From contig CACMLX010000002.1 in assembly GCA_902614655.1 (NCBI GenBank), positions 62,001 to 126,000 on the forward strand: a DNA stretch of 64,000 bases. Reading direction: 5' to 3'. The stretch comes from an uncultured Pelagibacteraceae bacterium (lineage in GTDB: Bacteria > Pseudomonadota > Alphaproteobacteria > Pelagibacterales > AG-422-B15). Of the stretch, positions 1 to 8,718 are shown in pieces. Numbering within the stretch: the first letter of the stretch is position 1; each line of letters begins with the position of its first letter. The position numbers and the translations under genes are program-made. The notes below the pieces were generated by a model. It worked only from the letters and a program-made list of their open reading frames with translations, searched no databases and was not told where the DNA came from.

Positions 1-287
1 AGATATTTAGATCCACCAATTTCTTCTAAATTTTTCTCTACTTCAAAATAACTTTTTAGTGTGATTGGAGTTGCTATTTGGCCGTTGGATATCTGTTTGC
101 TTATAACCTCAAATATTATTTTGTGAACAGGTTCAAAAAAATGATCAGTATTTATAGATTCAGAGACGTCATAATATATTTCGTTATTAATTAATATTGC
201 TCCTAGTATTCCTTGCTCTGCCTCAACATTGTGTGGCAATTCTTTAAGGTTCAGAGAGTTGCTTTGAATTTGAACTGTTGATGACAT
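1..287 (-). CDS. dnaB: Replicative DNA helicase DnaB, N-terminal part (runs off the window edge)
   Basis: This reading frame is missing from the ORF track because it is cut by the window edge. Reading the minus strand from the ATG at 287 gives about 95 residues that include LPHNVEAEQGILGAIL and HFFEPVHKIIFEVI, which are hallmarks of the DnaB N-terminal domain. That domain makes the hexamer collar and contacts primase; the RecA-like ATPase half lies outside the window. DnaB is the ring helicase that unwinds the replication fork. Its position just downstream of rpsF-rpsR-rplI on the same strand is the classic bacterial arrangement and supports the call. Confidence 0.93.
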   Translation of the reverse strand, partial: MSSTVQIQSNSLNLKELPHNVEAEQGILGAILINNEIYYDVSESINTDHFFEPVHKIIFEVISKQISNGQIATPITLKSYFEVEKNLEEIGGSKY

Positions 288-433
288 TGATTTCAATAAA
301 TATTAAAATCATTATTTTGTCAGCATTTTTTAATTAAAAGATATTAACAGATTATCTGGTATGTTAGTATCAAAAACATAATATCTAACAATACAAATAA
401 AAGCTAAATAATTGAAATAATAGGAAATTGTAT

Positions 434-880
434 TTAACTCTTTTTTACAATTTCAACTTTTAGGTGAGCTGTAATTTCATCGTAGAGTCGAACATGTATA
501 TGATGCTCTCCAAGAACATTAATTTGACCGATTGCCAAATTATCTGCATTAAGTTCCAAAGAGTAATCATTATAAATAGCATCAACTATTTGCTTTTGAT
601 TGACATTCCCATATAATTTGCCTTCATCGTTGGCTTCCATCGATATCTTTATAATTTGACCGTCAATTTTTGATTGGGTCGTCTTAGCTTCCTCAGTTTT
701 AATTTCGTTGTTTTTATTAATTATTGACATTTTAGAGGCTAAGTCTTCTCTATTTTTTTTATTAGCAAATAAAGCTTTTTTCATTGGTATAAGGTAGTTT
801 GTTGCATAACCATCTTTTACATTTACTATTTCACCAGCTTTACCTAATTTGTTTAGGGTTTCTAAAAGTATGATTTCCAT
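434..880 (-). CDS. rplI: 50S ribosomal protein L9
   Basis: The 148-residue length is normal for L9, a two-domain protein of the large subunit near the L1 stalk that helps maintain reading frame. The N-terminal rRNA-binding domain is clear from ILLETLNKLGKAGEIVNVKDG followed by GYATNYLIP. The middle helix (about residues 40-75) links to a C-terminal domain containing LGEHHIHVRLYDEITAHLKVEIV. It starts one base after rpsR ends and is very probably cotranscribed with rpsF and rpsR. The 146 bp between it and dnaB hold no gene or obvious terminator. Confidence 0.97.
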   Translation of the reverse strand: MEIILLETLNKLGKAGEIVNVKDGYATNYLIPMKKALFANKKNREDLASKMSIINKNNEIKTEEAKTTQSKIDGQIIKISMEANDEGKLYGNVNQKQIVDAIYNDYSLELNADNLAIGQINVLGEHHIHVRLYDEITAHLKVEIVKKS

Positions 881-881
881 A

Positions 882-1076
882 TTATTTTCCAGTATATGGC
901 AATAGAGCTAAGTATCTAGCTCTTTTAATAGCTGTAGATAAATCTTTTTGTTTTTTTATTGATATATAACTAATTCTTCTTGGAGTAATTTTTCCTTTTT
1001 CAGAAATAAATTTCTTTAGAGATATAATATCTTTATAATCAAATGATTTATTGTTTTTTTTATCAGTTCTGACCAC
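882..1076 (-). CDS. rpsR: 30S ribosomal protein S18
   Basis: The 64 residues carry the S18 core: [18 protein letters not shown], then TPRRI, then the basic helix [21 protein letters not shown]18 forms a heterodimer with S6 on the 30S platform. It sits directly between rpsF and rplI, as in most bacteria. It is slightly short because the N-terminal extension is reduced to a few lysines and asparagines, within the family range. Confidence 0.97.
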   Translation of the reverse strand: MVRTDKKNNKSFDYKDIISLKKFISEKGKITPRRISYISIKKQKDLSTAIKRARYLALLPYTGK

Positions 1077-1081
1077 TTATA

Positions 1082-1408
1082 TCATTCCTTATCTTTCATC
1101 ATTAGTGTTGGAGTTTCACCAAATGATTTAACTTTGACAGATAAATATCTTAATATATTTTCATTAAGGTTTAGCTTTGCATTCAATGTGTCTATTTTAT
1201 CTTGCGGCATTTCAATATTCATAAATTCGTAAAAAGCTTTTTTATTTTCTTTGATTGGGTAGGCTAGATTTCTAAGCCCCCAACTTTCTTTATAAACTAC
1301 ATTTCCATTCAGCTCAGTCAGTATATCTTCATAATTTTTCAATTCAGCCGTTAAATCAGAAGTGCTTAATTCCTGTCTGAGTAGTATTACATGTTCAAAT
1401 AGAGCCAT
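1082..1408 (-). CDS. rpsF: 30S ribosomal protein S6
   Basis: The 108 residues match S6, the small-subunit platform protein that pairs with S18. Recognisable elements are the N-terminal strand YEHVILLRQELS-like segment, the central WGLRNLAYPIKENKKAFYEFMNIEM (seen here as WGLRNLAYPIKENKKAFYEF) and NENILRYLSVKV near the C-terminus. It heads the rpsF-rpsR-rplI-dnaB set and faces fabD divergently across about 70 bp, so that short gap should hold promoters for both directions. Confidence 0.96.
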   Translation of the reverse strand: MALFEHVILLRQELSTSDLTAELKNYEDILTELNGNVVYKESWGLRNLAYPIKENKKAFYEFMNIEMPQDKIDTLNAKLNLNENILRYLSVKVKSFGETPTLMMKDKE

Positions 1409-1480
1409 AAATAATTTATATTTAATATTAAAAGTGGAATAAATATTCTATAATCTTAATTTAAGCAAGTACTCTTTTTG

Positions 1481-2413
1481 ATGAAAACAGCATTAATTTT
1501 CCCTGGTCAAGGCTCACAATATGTTGGAATGGGACGTGATTTTTATGATAAGTATCAAACATCAAGAGAAATCTTTTTAAAGCTTGATCATTTACTAAAT
1601 AGGGATATTTCAGGATTAATTTTCTCTGGGGATAAAGATGAGCTTTCACAAACTCAAAATTCTCAACCAGCAATTATGGCAACAAGTATTGCAATTTTGA
1701 ATACTTTAATTTCAGAAGATCTTATTTCGAACAACTCATTTCAAGCTGTAGCAGGTCACTCTTTAGGAGAGTATAGTGCATTGGTTGCAAATAAAAGCTT
1801 AACGTTTGAGGAGTCTGCAGCATTATTAGAAGTTAGGTCAAAGGCAATGCAAGAGTGTATGCCTTTAGGAACAGGTGGAATGATTGCAATAATTGGCTCT
1901 AAAAATAATAATATTAAAAATTTAATTGAAAATCCTTCTATAAAGGGCAGAGTGTATATTGCAAATGACAATGCTGATGGACAAATAGTTCTTAGTGGGG
2001 AAATTGATGCAATTAATTATATTGTTAATAACTCAAAGGAGCTAGAAATTAAAAGAGCAATTAAACTTTCAGTTAGTGCACCATTTCATTGCGAGCTTAT
2101 GAGAAATGCATCTGAAATAATGGGTACAGAATTAAAAAAATACAAATTTCGTAAATTTAATGTTCCCTTATTTTCAAATGTTACTTCAAATAAATGTAAT
2201 GCTGAGGAGATTTCTAGATTACTAGAATTACAGGTAATAAGTAAAGTCAGGTGGAGAGAAATAATTGAAAATATGATTAATGATGGATTTGAAAGTTTTA
2301 TTGAAATAGGTCCAGGAAATGTTTTAACAAATCTTGTAAGAAGGATTTCTAAGAATGTAAATACTTATTCAATTAGCACTATTTCTGATATAGAAAAGTT
2401 TAAGAATTTATGA
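1481..2413 (+). CDS. fabD: Malonyl-CoA:ACP transacylase
   Basis: FabD loads malonate from CoA onto acyl carrier protein for fatty-acid elongation in the cytoplasm. The N-terminus reads ALIFPGQGSQYVGMG. The nucleophile elbow GHSLGEYSAL lies near residues 92-101, and the partner histidine is in SAPFHCELM near residue 203. About 310 residues is the normal length. The track begins at a TTG at 1478; the ATG at 1481 is preferred. The stop overlaps the fabG start by 4 bp, indicating translational coupling in a fabD-fabG-acpP-fabF operon. Confidence 0.97.
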   Translation: MKTALIFPGQGSQYVGMGRDFYDKYQTSREIFLKLDHLLNRDISGLIFSGDKDELSQTQNSQPAIMATSIAILNTLISEDLISNNSFQAVAGHSLGEYSALVANKSLTFEESAALLEVRSKAMQECMPLGTGGMIAIIGSKNNNIKNLIENPSIKGRVYIANDNADGQIVLSGEIDAINYIVNNSKELEIKRAIKLSVSAPFHCELMRNASEIMGTELKKYKFRKFNVPLFSNVTSNKCNAEEISRLLELQVISKVRWREIIENMINDGFESFIEIGPGNVLTNLVRRISKNVNTYSISTISDIEKFKNL

Positions 2414-3129
2414 AAAATGTACTTATTACTGGAGCAACTGGAGGTATAGGTAAGGCCTTAGTAGAAAGATTTCACAATTCAAATTTTAATATTGTAGCTT
2501 CAGGTACAAATAATGAAAAGTTGAAATTTTTAGAAAGCAAATATTCAAATAAGCTTAAAAGTATCAAGTGTGATTTATCAGACAAAAGTCAAGTCGAAAA
2601 CCTTGCAAGTGAGTCTGAAAAGTTTTTTGGACAAATTGATATTTTGATAAATAACGCTGGTATTACAAAAGATAATTTATTTTTACGAATGAAAGATGAA
2701 GAATGGTACGATGTAATAAATGTGAATTTAAACGCTAACTATTTACTGACTAAGCTTATTCTTAGAGGCATGATCAAGAAAAAATGGGGAAGGATCATAA
2801 ATATCACTTCAGACGCATCTGTCGTTGGAAATCCTGGTCAAGCCAACTATACTGCCTCAAAAGCAGCTGTAGAGGGTTTAACCAGGACAATTGCTAATGA
2901 AGTTGCTAAAAGAGGAGTAACTGTAAACTGTGTTTCGCCTGGTTTTATTAATACTGATATATTAAGTAAAATTGAAAGTACAAGACTTGAGTCGATGATG
3001 GAGAAGGTGCCTTTGGGTAGAATGGGGGAAGTAAATGAGGTTGCTGATTTGATTTTTTTTCTATCATCTGAAGAATCAGCATATATTACTGGTCAAGTGC
3101 TTCATATTAATGGCGGCTTGACAATGTGA
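2410..3129 (+). CDS. fabG: 3-oxoacyl-ACP reductase
   Basis: FabG performs the first reduction in fatty-acid elongation, 3-oxoacyl-ACP to 3-hydroxyacyl-ACP with NADPH. The Rossmann glycine motif TGATGGIGK is at residues 7-15 and NNAG at 81-84. The catalytic triad fits Ser134, Tyr147 and Lys151 in SDASVVGNPGQANYTASK. The length of 239 residues and the ending YITGQVLHINGGLTM are typical of FabG rather than a generic SDR. It overlaps fabD by 4 bp and is followed by acpP. Confidence 0.97.
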   Translation: MKNVLITGATGGIGKALVERFHNSNFNIVASGTNNEKLKFLESKYSNKLKSIKCDLSDKSQVENLASESEKFFGQIDILINNAGITKDNLFLRMKDEEWYDVINVNLNANYLLTKLILRGMIKKKWGRIINITSDASVVGNPGQANYTASKAAVEGLTRTIANEVAKRGVTVNCVSPGFINTDILSKIESTRLESMMEKVPLGRMGEVNEVADLIFFLSSEESAYITGQVLHINGGLTM

Positions 3130-3171
3130 TGCATGTTGTAATACTAGTTATAAATTAATATAGGAGTCTTT

Positions 3172-3405
3172 ATGAGCGATGTTGCTGAAAAAGTTAAAAA
3201 AATAATAGCTGAACATTTAGGTATTGACGACATGGAAAAAATTACGGATGACGCTAAGTTTATTGATGATCTTGGAGCAGACAGCTTAGACACGGTTGAA
3301 TTGGTAATGGCATTTGAAGAAGCGTTTGATGTTGAAATACCCGATGAAAAAGCAGAGAAAATACTTACAGTTGGTGATGCAATATCACACTTGGAATCTA
3401 ACTAA
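3172..3405 (+). CDS. acpP: Acyl carrier protein
   Basis: This 77-residue acidic protein carries growing acyl chains on a 4'-phosphopantetheine arm. The arm attaches to Ser38 in [19 protein letters not shown], the standard DSL motif. A good Shine-Dalgarno (taggag, 6-8 bases before the ATG) precedes it, stronger than for most genes here, in line with high expression of ACP. It lies between fabG and fabF as usual. Confidence 0.98.
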   Translation: MSDVAEKVKKIIAEHLGIDDMEKITDDAKFIDDLGADSLDTVELVMAFEEAFDVEIPDEKAEKILTVGDAISHLESN

Positions 3406-3418
3406 AAATCTATTTTAA

Positions 3419-4681
3419 ATGAAAAGAGTTGTTGTTACTGGCTTAGGATTAGTGACTCCTTTGGGGTGTGGAGTAGATAGTAATTGGCAAAATTTAATAT
3501 CTGGCAAATCTGGAGCAGGAAACATTACAAGATTTGATGCATCCAAATTAAAGTGTCGAGTTGCATGCGAAGTACCGTACGGAGATGGAAGCAATGGTAC
3601 ATTTAATGTTGATCAATGGGTTGAAAAAAAAGAAATTAAAAAAATTGATGAATTTATTAAATTTGCTCTGGCAGCTGCAGAACAAGCCATCAAGCATAGT
3701 GGCCTGAGTGAAATAAATGAGTCTTTGTCTTATAGATCAGGGTGCATAATTGGATCTGGCATGGGTGGACTACCAGGAATAGAAGATACGTCAGTTTCCT
3801 TCAGAAATGGGAAAAAAATAAGCCCATTTTTTATCACAGGTAGAATAATAAATATGGCTGCTGGCTATTTATCCATTAAATATAATTTTAAAGGCCCTAG
3901 TTATTCTACTGTATCTGCCTGCGCTTCATCTGCTCATGCTATAGGCGAGTCATTTAGACTAATTCAGCATGGTCAAGCTGACTTAATGATGGCAGGTGGT
4001 TCAGAATCAACAATTTCACCAATAGGAATTGAGGGATTTACTGCATGTAAAGCACTGAGTACTAAAAATAACGATAATCCTCATTTCGCATCAAGGCCAT
4101 TTGACGAAGAGCGTGATGGATTTGTTATGGGAGAGGGGGCATCCATACTAATTCTCGAGGAATTAAACCACGCATTAAAAAGGAATGCTAAAATATTATG
4201 TGAAATCTCAGGTTACGGCATGTCATCTGATGCTTACCACTATACCCTACCAGAACCGTCAGGTGATGGCGCATTTAGAGCTATGTTAAATTGTCTGAAA
4301 GACTCAAGTCTTAATCCTGGTCAAATCGATTACATAAATGCTCATGGAACCTCAACTCCCTCTGGCGATGAAATAGAGGTGATTGCTATAGATAAATTAT
4401 TTAAAAACGAATCTAAAAAGGTTAATGTATCGTCGACAAAATCACAAATCGGACATCTGCTTGGAGCTGCTGGTGCTGTTGAAGCTTCATACTCAATTTT
4501 AAGTATAAATAATAATAAAATTCCATTTAATTTAAACCTAAATAATGAAATTCAATCTAATTCTATATCTTTTGTAAAAAAATCTTCATTAGATTACGAA
4601 ATTAATCATACCTTATCAAACTCCTTTGGTTTTGGCGGAACAAATGTTTCACTAGTTTTTAGCAAATACCATGACCAATAA
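3419..4681 (+). CDS. fabF: Beta-ketoacyl-ACP synthase II
   Basis: FabF condenses malonyl-ACP with acyl-ACP during chain elongation. The thiolase-fold Cys-His-His triad is visible: Cys168 in VSACASSAHA, a histidine in NAHGTSTPSGD (about 309) and one in KSQIGHLLGAAG (about 346). The length of 420 is normal, and the C-terminal NSFGFGGTNVSLVF is diagnostic. Its 3' end overlaps gmk by 11 bp. The mltG and yicC genes that I know between fabF and gmk in many alphaproteobacteria are not here. Confidence 0.97.
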   Translation: MKRVVVTGLGLVTPLGCGVDSNWQNLISGKSGAGNITRFDASKLKCRVACEVPYGDGSNGTFNVDQWVEKKEIKKIDEFIKFALAAAEQAIKHSGLSEINESLSYRSGCIIGSGMGGLPGIEDTSVSFRNGKKISPFFITGRIINMAAGYLSIKYNFKGPSYSTVSACASSAHAIGESFRLIQHGQADLMMAGGSESTISPIGIEGFTACKALSTKNNDNPHFASRPFDEERDGFVMGEGASILILEELNHALKRNAKILCEISGYGMSSDAYHYTLPEPSGDGAFRAMLNCLKDSSLNPGQIDYINAHGTSTPSGDEIEVIAIDKLFKNESKKVNVSSTKSQIGHLLGAAGAVEASYSILSINNNKIPFNLNLNNEIQSNSISFVKKSSLDYEINHTLSNSFGFGGTNVSLVFSKYHDQ

Positions 4682-5255
4682 TCAAAATATGATTGTGATA
4701 ATTTCATCACCTTCTGGAGCTGGTAAAACTTCTATTTGTAAGAAACTATTAGAGTCTGACAAAAACTTAAGAATTTCTGTATCTGATACCACAAGGATAC
4801 CAAGAGATAATGAAATTGATGGAACTCATTACAATTTTATAAGTAAAGATAAGTTCTTGCTAAAAATTAAAAATAATGAATATGTAGAGTATGCAGTGGT
4901 TTTTGGTAACTACTATGGTTCATTGCACTCAAACGTATTGAATCTTTTAGACAGTGGTTTTGATGTGTTGTTTGATATTGATTGGCAGGGAGCAAAACAA
5001 CTCAAACAATCAAATTATTTAAATATTTTGTCTTTTTTTATTATACCGCCTTCAAAAGAGGTCATTTTTCAGAGGCTGGTCTCAAGAGCAGATCAATCTG
5101 GCGATAATAAAGAGTCTATTAATAAGAGAATGTCTTTTTATGAAACTGAAATAAGCCATAAAAATGAATACGATCACATAATAATCAATGATAATCTTGA
5201 AGATTGCACAAACGAAATCATCAAAATAATCGAAAATAAAAGAGTCAAATTATAA
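4671..5255 (+). CDS. gmk: Guanylate kinase
   Basis: Gmk phosphorylates GMP/dGMP to the diphosphate with ATP. The P-loop SSPSGAGKTS is at residues 12-21, followed by the GMP-binding region VSDTTRIPRDNEIDGTHY. DVLFDIDWQGAKQLK is the family's conserved central motif, and a lid region with RLVSRADQ follows. At 194 residues it is a standard bacterial Gmk. It overlaps fabF by 11 bp at the start and rsmA by 6 bp at the 3' end, where transcription converges. Confidence 0.96.
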   Translation: MTNNQNMIVIISSPSGAGKTSICKKLLESDKNLRISVSDTTRIPRDNEIDGTHYNFISKDKFLLKIKNNEYVEYAVVFGNYYGSLHSNVLNLLDSGFDVLFDIDWQGAKQLKQSNYLNILSFFIIPPSKEVIFQRLVSRADQSGDNKESINKRMSFYETEISHKNEYDHIIINDNLEDCTNEIIKIIENKRVKL

Positions 5256-6035
5256 ACCTTCAGATAAATCACAATAATTAGCTACACTTAAATTCTCAGG
5301 CCTTAGATTTTCATCGATTTCTAATTTTTCTAGAATATACAAATATTCCTTTAAATTATTCTTTATTTTTTTCCTTCTTTGTTTGAATGATGCATTTACT
5401 ATTTTTTTTAAATTATAAAAATTAATACTTTGTTTTTTTGAAATAGGAGTAAAATCTAAAACCATACCTTCTACCTTCGGCTTAGGGTGAAAAATTGATC
5501 TGGGTGCGATCATGAGTTTTTTTATTTTACATCTTGCTTGTGATATAACTGAAATCCTTCCATAATTTTTATTATTATGTTTAGAAATAATACGATCAGC
5601 AACTTCCTTTTGAAACATTAATATCATTTTTTCATAAAATGGAGGCCATTTATTAAATTCAAGCCATTTTACTAATAGTTGGGTTGAAATATTGTATGGT
5701 AAATTACCAACAATAATTACATTTTCTTTAAATATTGAATAATTAAATTTTAATGCATCCTCGTTTATTACAATAATATTTTTTTTATTAATAAATAATT
5801 TTTTTAATAAGCTTGCTAGTTTAAAGTCTTTTTCAATAAGGATTAATTGTTTAAAATTCTTTTTTGATAGATAGTGGGTAAGAGCCCCCTTACCAGGTCC
5901 TATTTCTATTATTATTTTTTGCTTTGTGCTCGTGATAGAATTTGCAAGTTTTTTCAAAAAATTTTTATCAATAATGAAATTCTGTCCCAAAGATTTTTTG
6001 GGAGGATGTTTATCTATATTCAATGGTAGCTTCAT
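5250..6035 (-). CDS. rsmA: 16S rRNA (adenine1518/1519-N6)-dimethyltransferase
   Basis: RsmA (KsgA) dimethylates two adenines in helix 45 of 16S rRNA as a late 30S maturation check. The motifs are KSLGQNFIID (residues 14-23), SAM-binding IEIGPGKGALT (43-53) and the catalytic NLPY (111-114) within VGNLPYNISTQLL. The C-terminal domain has the usual FHPKPKVEG stretch. Its start lies 26 bp inside the surA-like gene upstream, the tightest overlap in this operon. The pdxA gene found between surA and rsmA in most proteobacteria is absent. Confidence 0.96.
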   Translation of the reverse strand: MKLPLNIDKHPPKKSLGQNFIIDKNFLKKLANSITSTKQKIIIEIGPGKGALTHYLSKKNFKQLILIEKDFKLASLLKKLFINKKNIIVINEDALKFNYSIFKENVIIVGNLPYNISTQLLVKWLEFNKWPPFYEKMILMFQKEVADRIISKHNNKNYGRISVISQARCKIKKLMIAPRSIFHPKPKVEGMVLDFTPISKKQSINFYNLKKIVNASFKQRRKKIKNNLKEYLYILEKLEIDENLRPENLSVANYCDLSEGL

Positions 6036-6624
6036 TAATTATATCACGTAGTAATTTACTACTCTTTAAATCTAATTGTTTTTGAATAATAAAGTTTTTC
6101 GCATTCTCAACTGTTATTGTTTCATTATTAGACATTACCTCCTCTAACTCAATATCACTTACTGATGTTAACCTAAAATAAAGGCCGCTAATTAATTTGT
6201 TCCATTTTAATTCAGTAATTAAAAGTATTTTAAATTCAGAATAATTTATTTCATTTAGTTCTAATAATTTTAAAAAATCTTCTTTTTCGTAACTATTCTG
6301 TTCGAAAAAAATAGTTTCTGAATTTATATATTCACTATTATCAATAACAATATCATACTCGTTTGCTTTTTCATTTTTTAATTTCTCGTTTACTAGTTCC
6401 TCGATTGCATTACTCGCAATAATAGAATTATTTTCATTCGTAATATTGATTTTTTGTAATATCGCCGATAATTTCATTCTCTGTTTAACATCATATGATG
6501 TAATAATTTCCTCATTTACTAAGACCGCAATTTTGTGAGAATCTTTTGCAGAAGCATGCAAGTCAAAAGAGAATATAAGAAAAATAAATAATAATATGAT
6601 TGGATGTTTTGAGGTATATATCAT
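6010..6624 (-). CDS. SurA-like periplasmic chaperone, N-terminal domain only
   Basis: The first 25 residues form a signal peptide ending in DLHASA. The body KIAVLVNEEIITSYDVKQRMKL followed by AIEELVNEKLKNEKANEY matches the SurA N-terminal chaperone module. SurA escorts outer-membrane beta-barrel proteins through the periplasm. Usual SurA proteins are about 400 residues with one or two parvulin (PPIase) domains; this one has 204 residues and I see no parvulin sequence. The operon position between lptD and rsmA is exactly that of surA. It may keep chaperone function without isomerase activity. Assignment rests on the N-terminal motif plus synteny. Confidence 0.8.
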   Translation of the reverse strand: MIYTSKHPIILLFIFLIFSFDLHASAKDSHKIAVLVNEEIITSYDVKQRMKLSAILQKINITNENNSIIASNAIEELVNEKLKNEKANEYDIVIDNSEYINSETIFFEQNSYEKEDFLKLLELNEINYSEFKILLITELKWNKLISGLYFRLTSVSDIELEEVMSNNETITVENAKNFIIQKQLDLKSSKLLRDIINEATIEYR

Positions 6625-8718
6625 TTAGTCAATACTTGGTCCGAAAACTTTTGTTTTGCCATAACTTCTTGTCGAGCCAAAAGGTTTTAGAACTATTGTA
6701 AAGCTATATCCATCACTTTCTTTAATATCTCTATCGATTGTTAAATCTCTGTAATAATTAAGATCAATTCCCAAACAATTGTCCTCATAAAGTAAACCAT
6801 ATTGATAACCAATATTTTTGTTAGTATCAATGTCCTTTGATCCAGTAAATTTTAGAAAAAAATTATCAGCAAAGTTGTATTCCCCTCCAAAAGCAATTTG
6901 CTCATTAGTTGTAGAATATTTTCCAGATGTATAATCATAATCTGCCTTTAATTTTAGATCATACAGTTCAGTATAAGTGTTCATACTTATTGATTTAACA
7001 TCAACGTCATTGCGGTCTAATACAATTGAATTGTTTAGGTAATTATTATCAAAGAATATATTTGAAGTAAAATAATAGTCTGAAAGCTCTTCAGTGGTAT
7101 CAGAATGATTTTTATTTAGCCTAAAACTTTGACCAATATTGAATCTTAAGCTAGTTCCTGCGTTGTTTTCTATAAACCAGTCGATGCCGTAACTCAGTCT
7201 AGGTCCACTTTCCCATTCCCTAATTGATGTAGCCCTATTCGCTGAAAATAAATTACTACTCGATATGCCCTGGGGATCAGTGTAGTTATTATATGGAGCC
7301 AATATCGGCATGATGATTGGTGATAGAGTTTGGTTTGTTTTTAAAGTTGATTTCGATAAAGGGTATTTTATTGTTGTGTGCAATTGTGGATAAAAACGAA
7401 TATTATTAGTATCATTTGAGGTCTTATTGTCTGTAGAAATTGATACTATTCTTATATTCCCCTCGTTATTGAATACTAAACCCGCTTTATTGTTAATCAG
7501 ACTTTTTTTTACATTTAATTCTGAAGAAAACAAACTTGTGTAACTGTCATCTAAACTTTTATTAAAATATAATTGATTATTGAGTCTAGTATCCGAGTCA
7601 AAAAAATTATTTTCGATATTATCTATATTATAAGTAATCTTTGGATACAAATATTCCCATTGCTCACCATTTTGAATTGCTAAGTGTTTATATCCAATAG
7701 CATCTAATGAGAAATATTTATCATTATCAGACCGTTGAAAATTAAAACCTGACTTTAGAACTGTAAGTTTATTGATTTTATTTTTTCTCATATAAGTATC
7801 ATTATTACTCATTTGAAGAAAAGTATCTAAGTTACCGTATGGATTGTTTAAGTTTGCTTCCATAAAAAAATGACTGCTCGTTCCAGTGTTGTCATTATTG
7901 TCATCAAGGCTTGTATCAATATTAAATCCTCCTATTTCATTCAAATGTCTATAATTAATTGAATAAAAGTTATTGCTTTTAGATTGTATGGTAGGAGTGA
8001 ACGTAAGATCTAAATTACTTTTGATATTATAGAAGATTGGTATTGAAAAAGTATCTCCTAAGTTCTGATCAGTCTCAACTGTTGGCATCAGAAATCCAGA
8101 TCTTTTTTTCACTGAAGGATCTGGGTGCGAAAAATATGGGAGGTAAAAAACAGGGATGTTAAACAAATGTATTCTTGCGTGATCATAGTGAATAGTTTTA
8201 CTATCATTATTCTGATAAATTTTGTTAGATTTTAATTTCCAACCTGGACAGTTTTTGATCAAGTAATCTTCTTTAAGACATGGTGTGTATTCCGCGTCAG
8301 CAATAGAACTCAAGTTTTCTCTTTTTATAAGGCTTGTTCCAACTATCCTTGATCCATCATCGAGCCTGGCTCTTAATCCAATACCATCGAAGTTAGTTAC
8401 CTTATCATCTGATGTGAGATTATCAAAATAATAAGTATTTCCCTCTAAATCATTAATGATAATCTTACCTTCTGCTATTAGCTCTTTGTTTAACTCTTTA
8501 TAAATTATTTTATCTGATTTAATTTGAGTACCATTTTCACTAGTTGCCTCGGCGTCTCCCTCTGCTTCAATAATATTTCCATCATCAATCACCTTAATCT
8601 CATCAGCTATGACTTTAATTTTTTGCTCTGCCATAATTTTATTTGCAGAGAGAACACTAAGAACTATAAAAGTATAGAAAATAAAGTAAAAGATTTTTAA
8701 TTGCAGCAGTTCTTTCAT
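6625..8718 (-). CDS. lptD: LPS-assembly protein LptD
   Basis: LptD is the outer-membrane barrel that, with LptE, inserts lipopolysaccharide into the outer leaflet. An N-terminal signal/membrane segment (about 1-28) is followed by an LptA-like beta-taco domain with IKVIDDGNIIEAEGDAEAT and KIIYKELNKELIAEGKI. The remaining 600 residues are rich in alternating beta strands. The motifs YLPYFSHPDPSVKKRSGFL and, near the end, CLGIDLNYYRDLT are typical of the family. At 697 residues it is near the normal size. It abuts lptG upstream and the surA-like gene downstream with no gap. Confidence 0.93.
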   Translation of the reverse strand: MKELLQLKIFYFIFYTFIVLSVLSANKIMAEQKIKVIADEIKVIDDGNIIEAEGDAEATSENGTQIKSDKIIYKELNKELIAEGKIIINDLEGNTYYFDNLTSDDKVTNFDGIGLRARLDDGSRIVGTSLIKRENLSSIADAEYTPCLKEDYLIKNCPGWKLKSNKIYQNNDSKTIHYDHARIHLFNIPVFYLPYFSHPDPSVKKRSGFLMPTVETDQNLGDTFSIPIFYNIKSNLDLTFTPTIQSKSNNFYSINYRHLNEIGGFNIDTSLDDNNDNTGTSSHFFMEANLNNPYGNLDTFLQMSNNDTYMRKNKINKLTVLKSGFNFQRSDNDKYFSLDAIGYKHLAIQNGEQWEYLYPKITYNIDNIENNFFDSDTRLNNQLYFNKSLDDSYTSLFSSELNVKKSLINNKAGLVFNNEGNIRIVSISTDNKTSNDTNNIRFYPQLHTTIKYPLSKSTLKTNQTLSPIIMPILAPYNNYTDPQGISSSNLFSANRATSIREWESGPRLSYGIDWFIENNAGTSLRFNIGQSFRLNKNHSDTTEELSDYYFTSNIFFDNNYLNNSIVLDRNDVDVKSISMNTYTELYDLKLKADYDYTSGKYSTTNEQIAFGGEYNFADNFFLKFTGSKDIDTNKNIGYQYGLLYEDNCLGIDLNYYRDLTIDRDIKESDGYSFTIVLKPFGSTRSYGKTKVFGPSID

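Noticed and set aside
6010-6624. SurA as a pseudogene
   Set aside because: The frame is open, has a signal peptide and overlaps rsmA in a tightly packed operon, and no remnants of parvulin domains follow.
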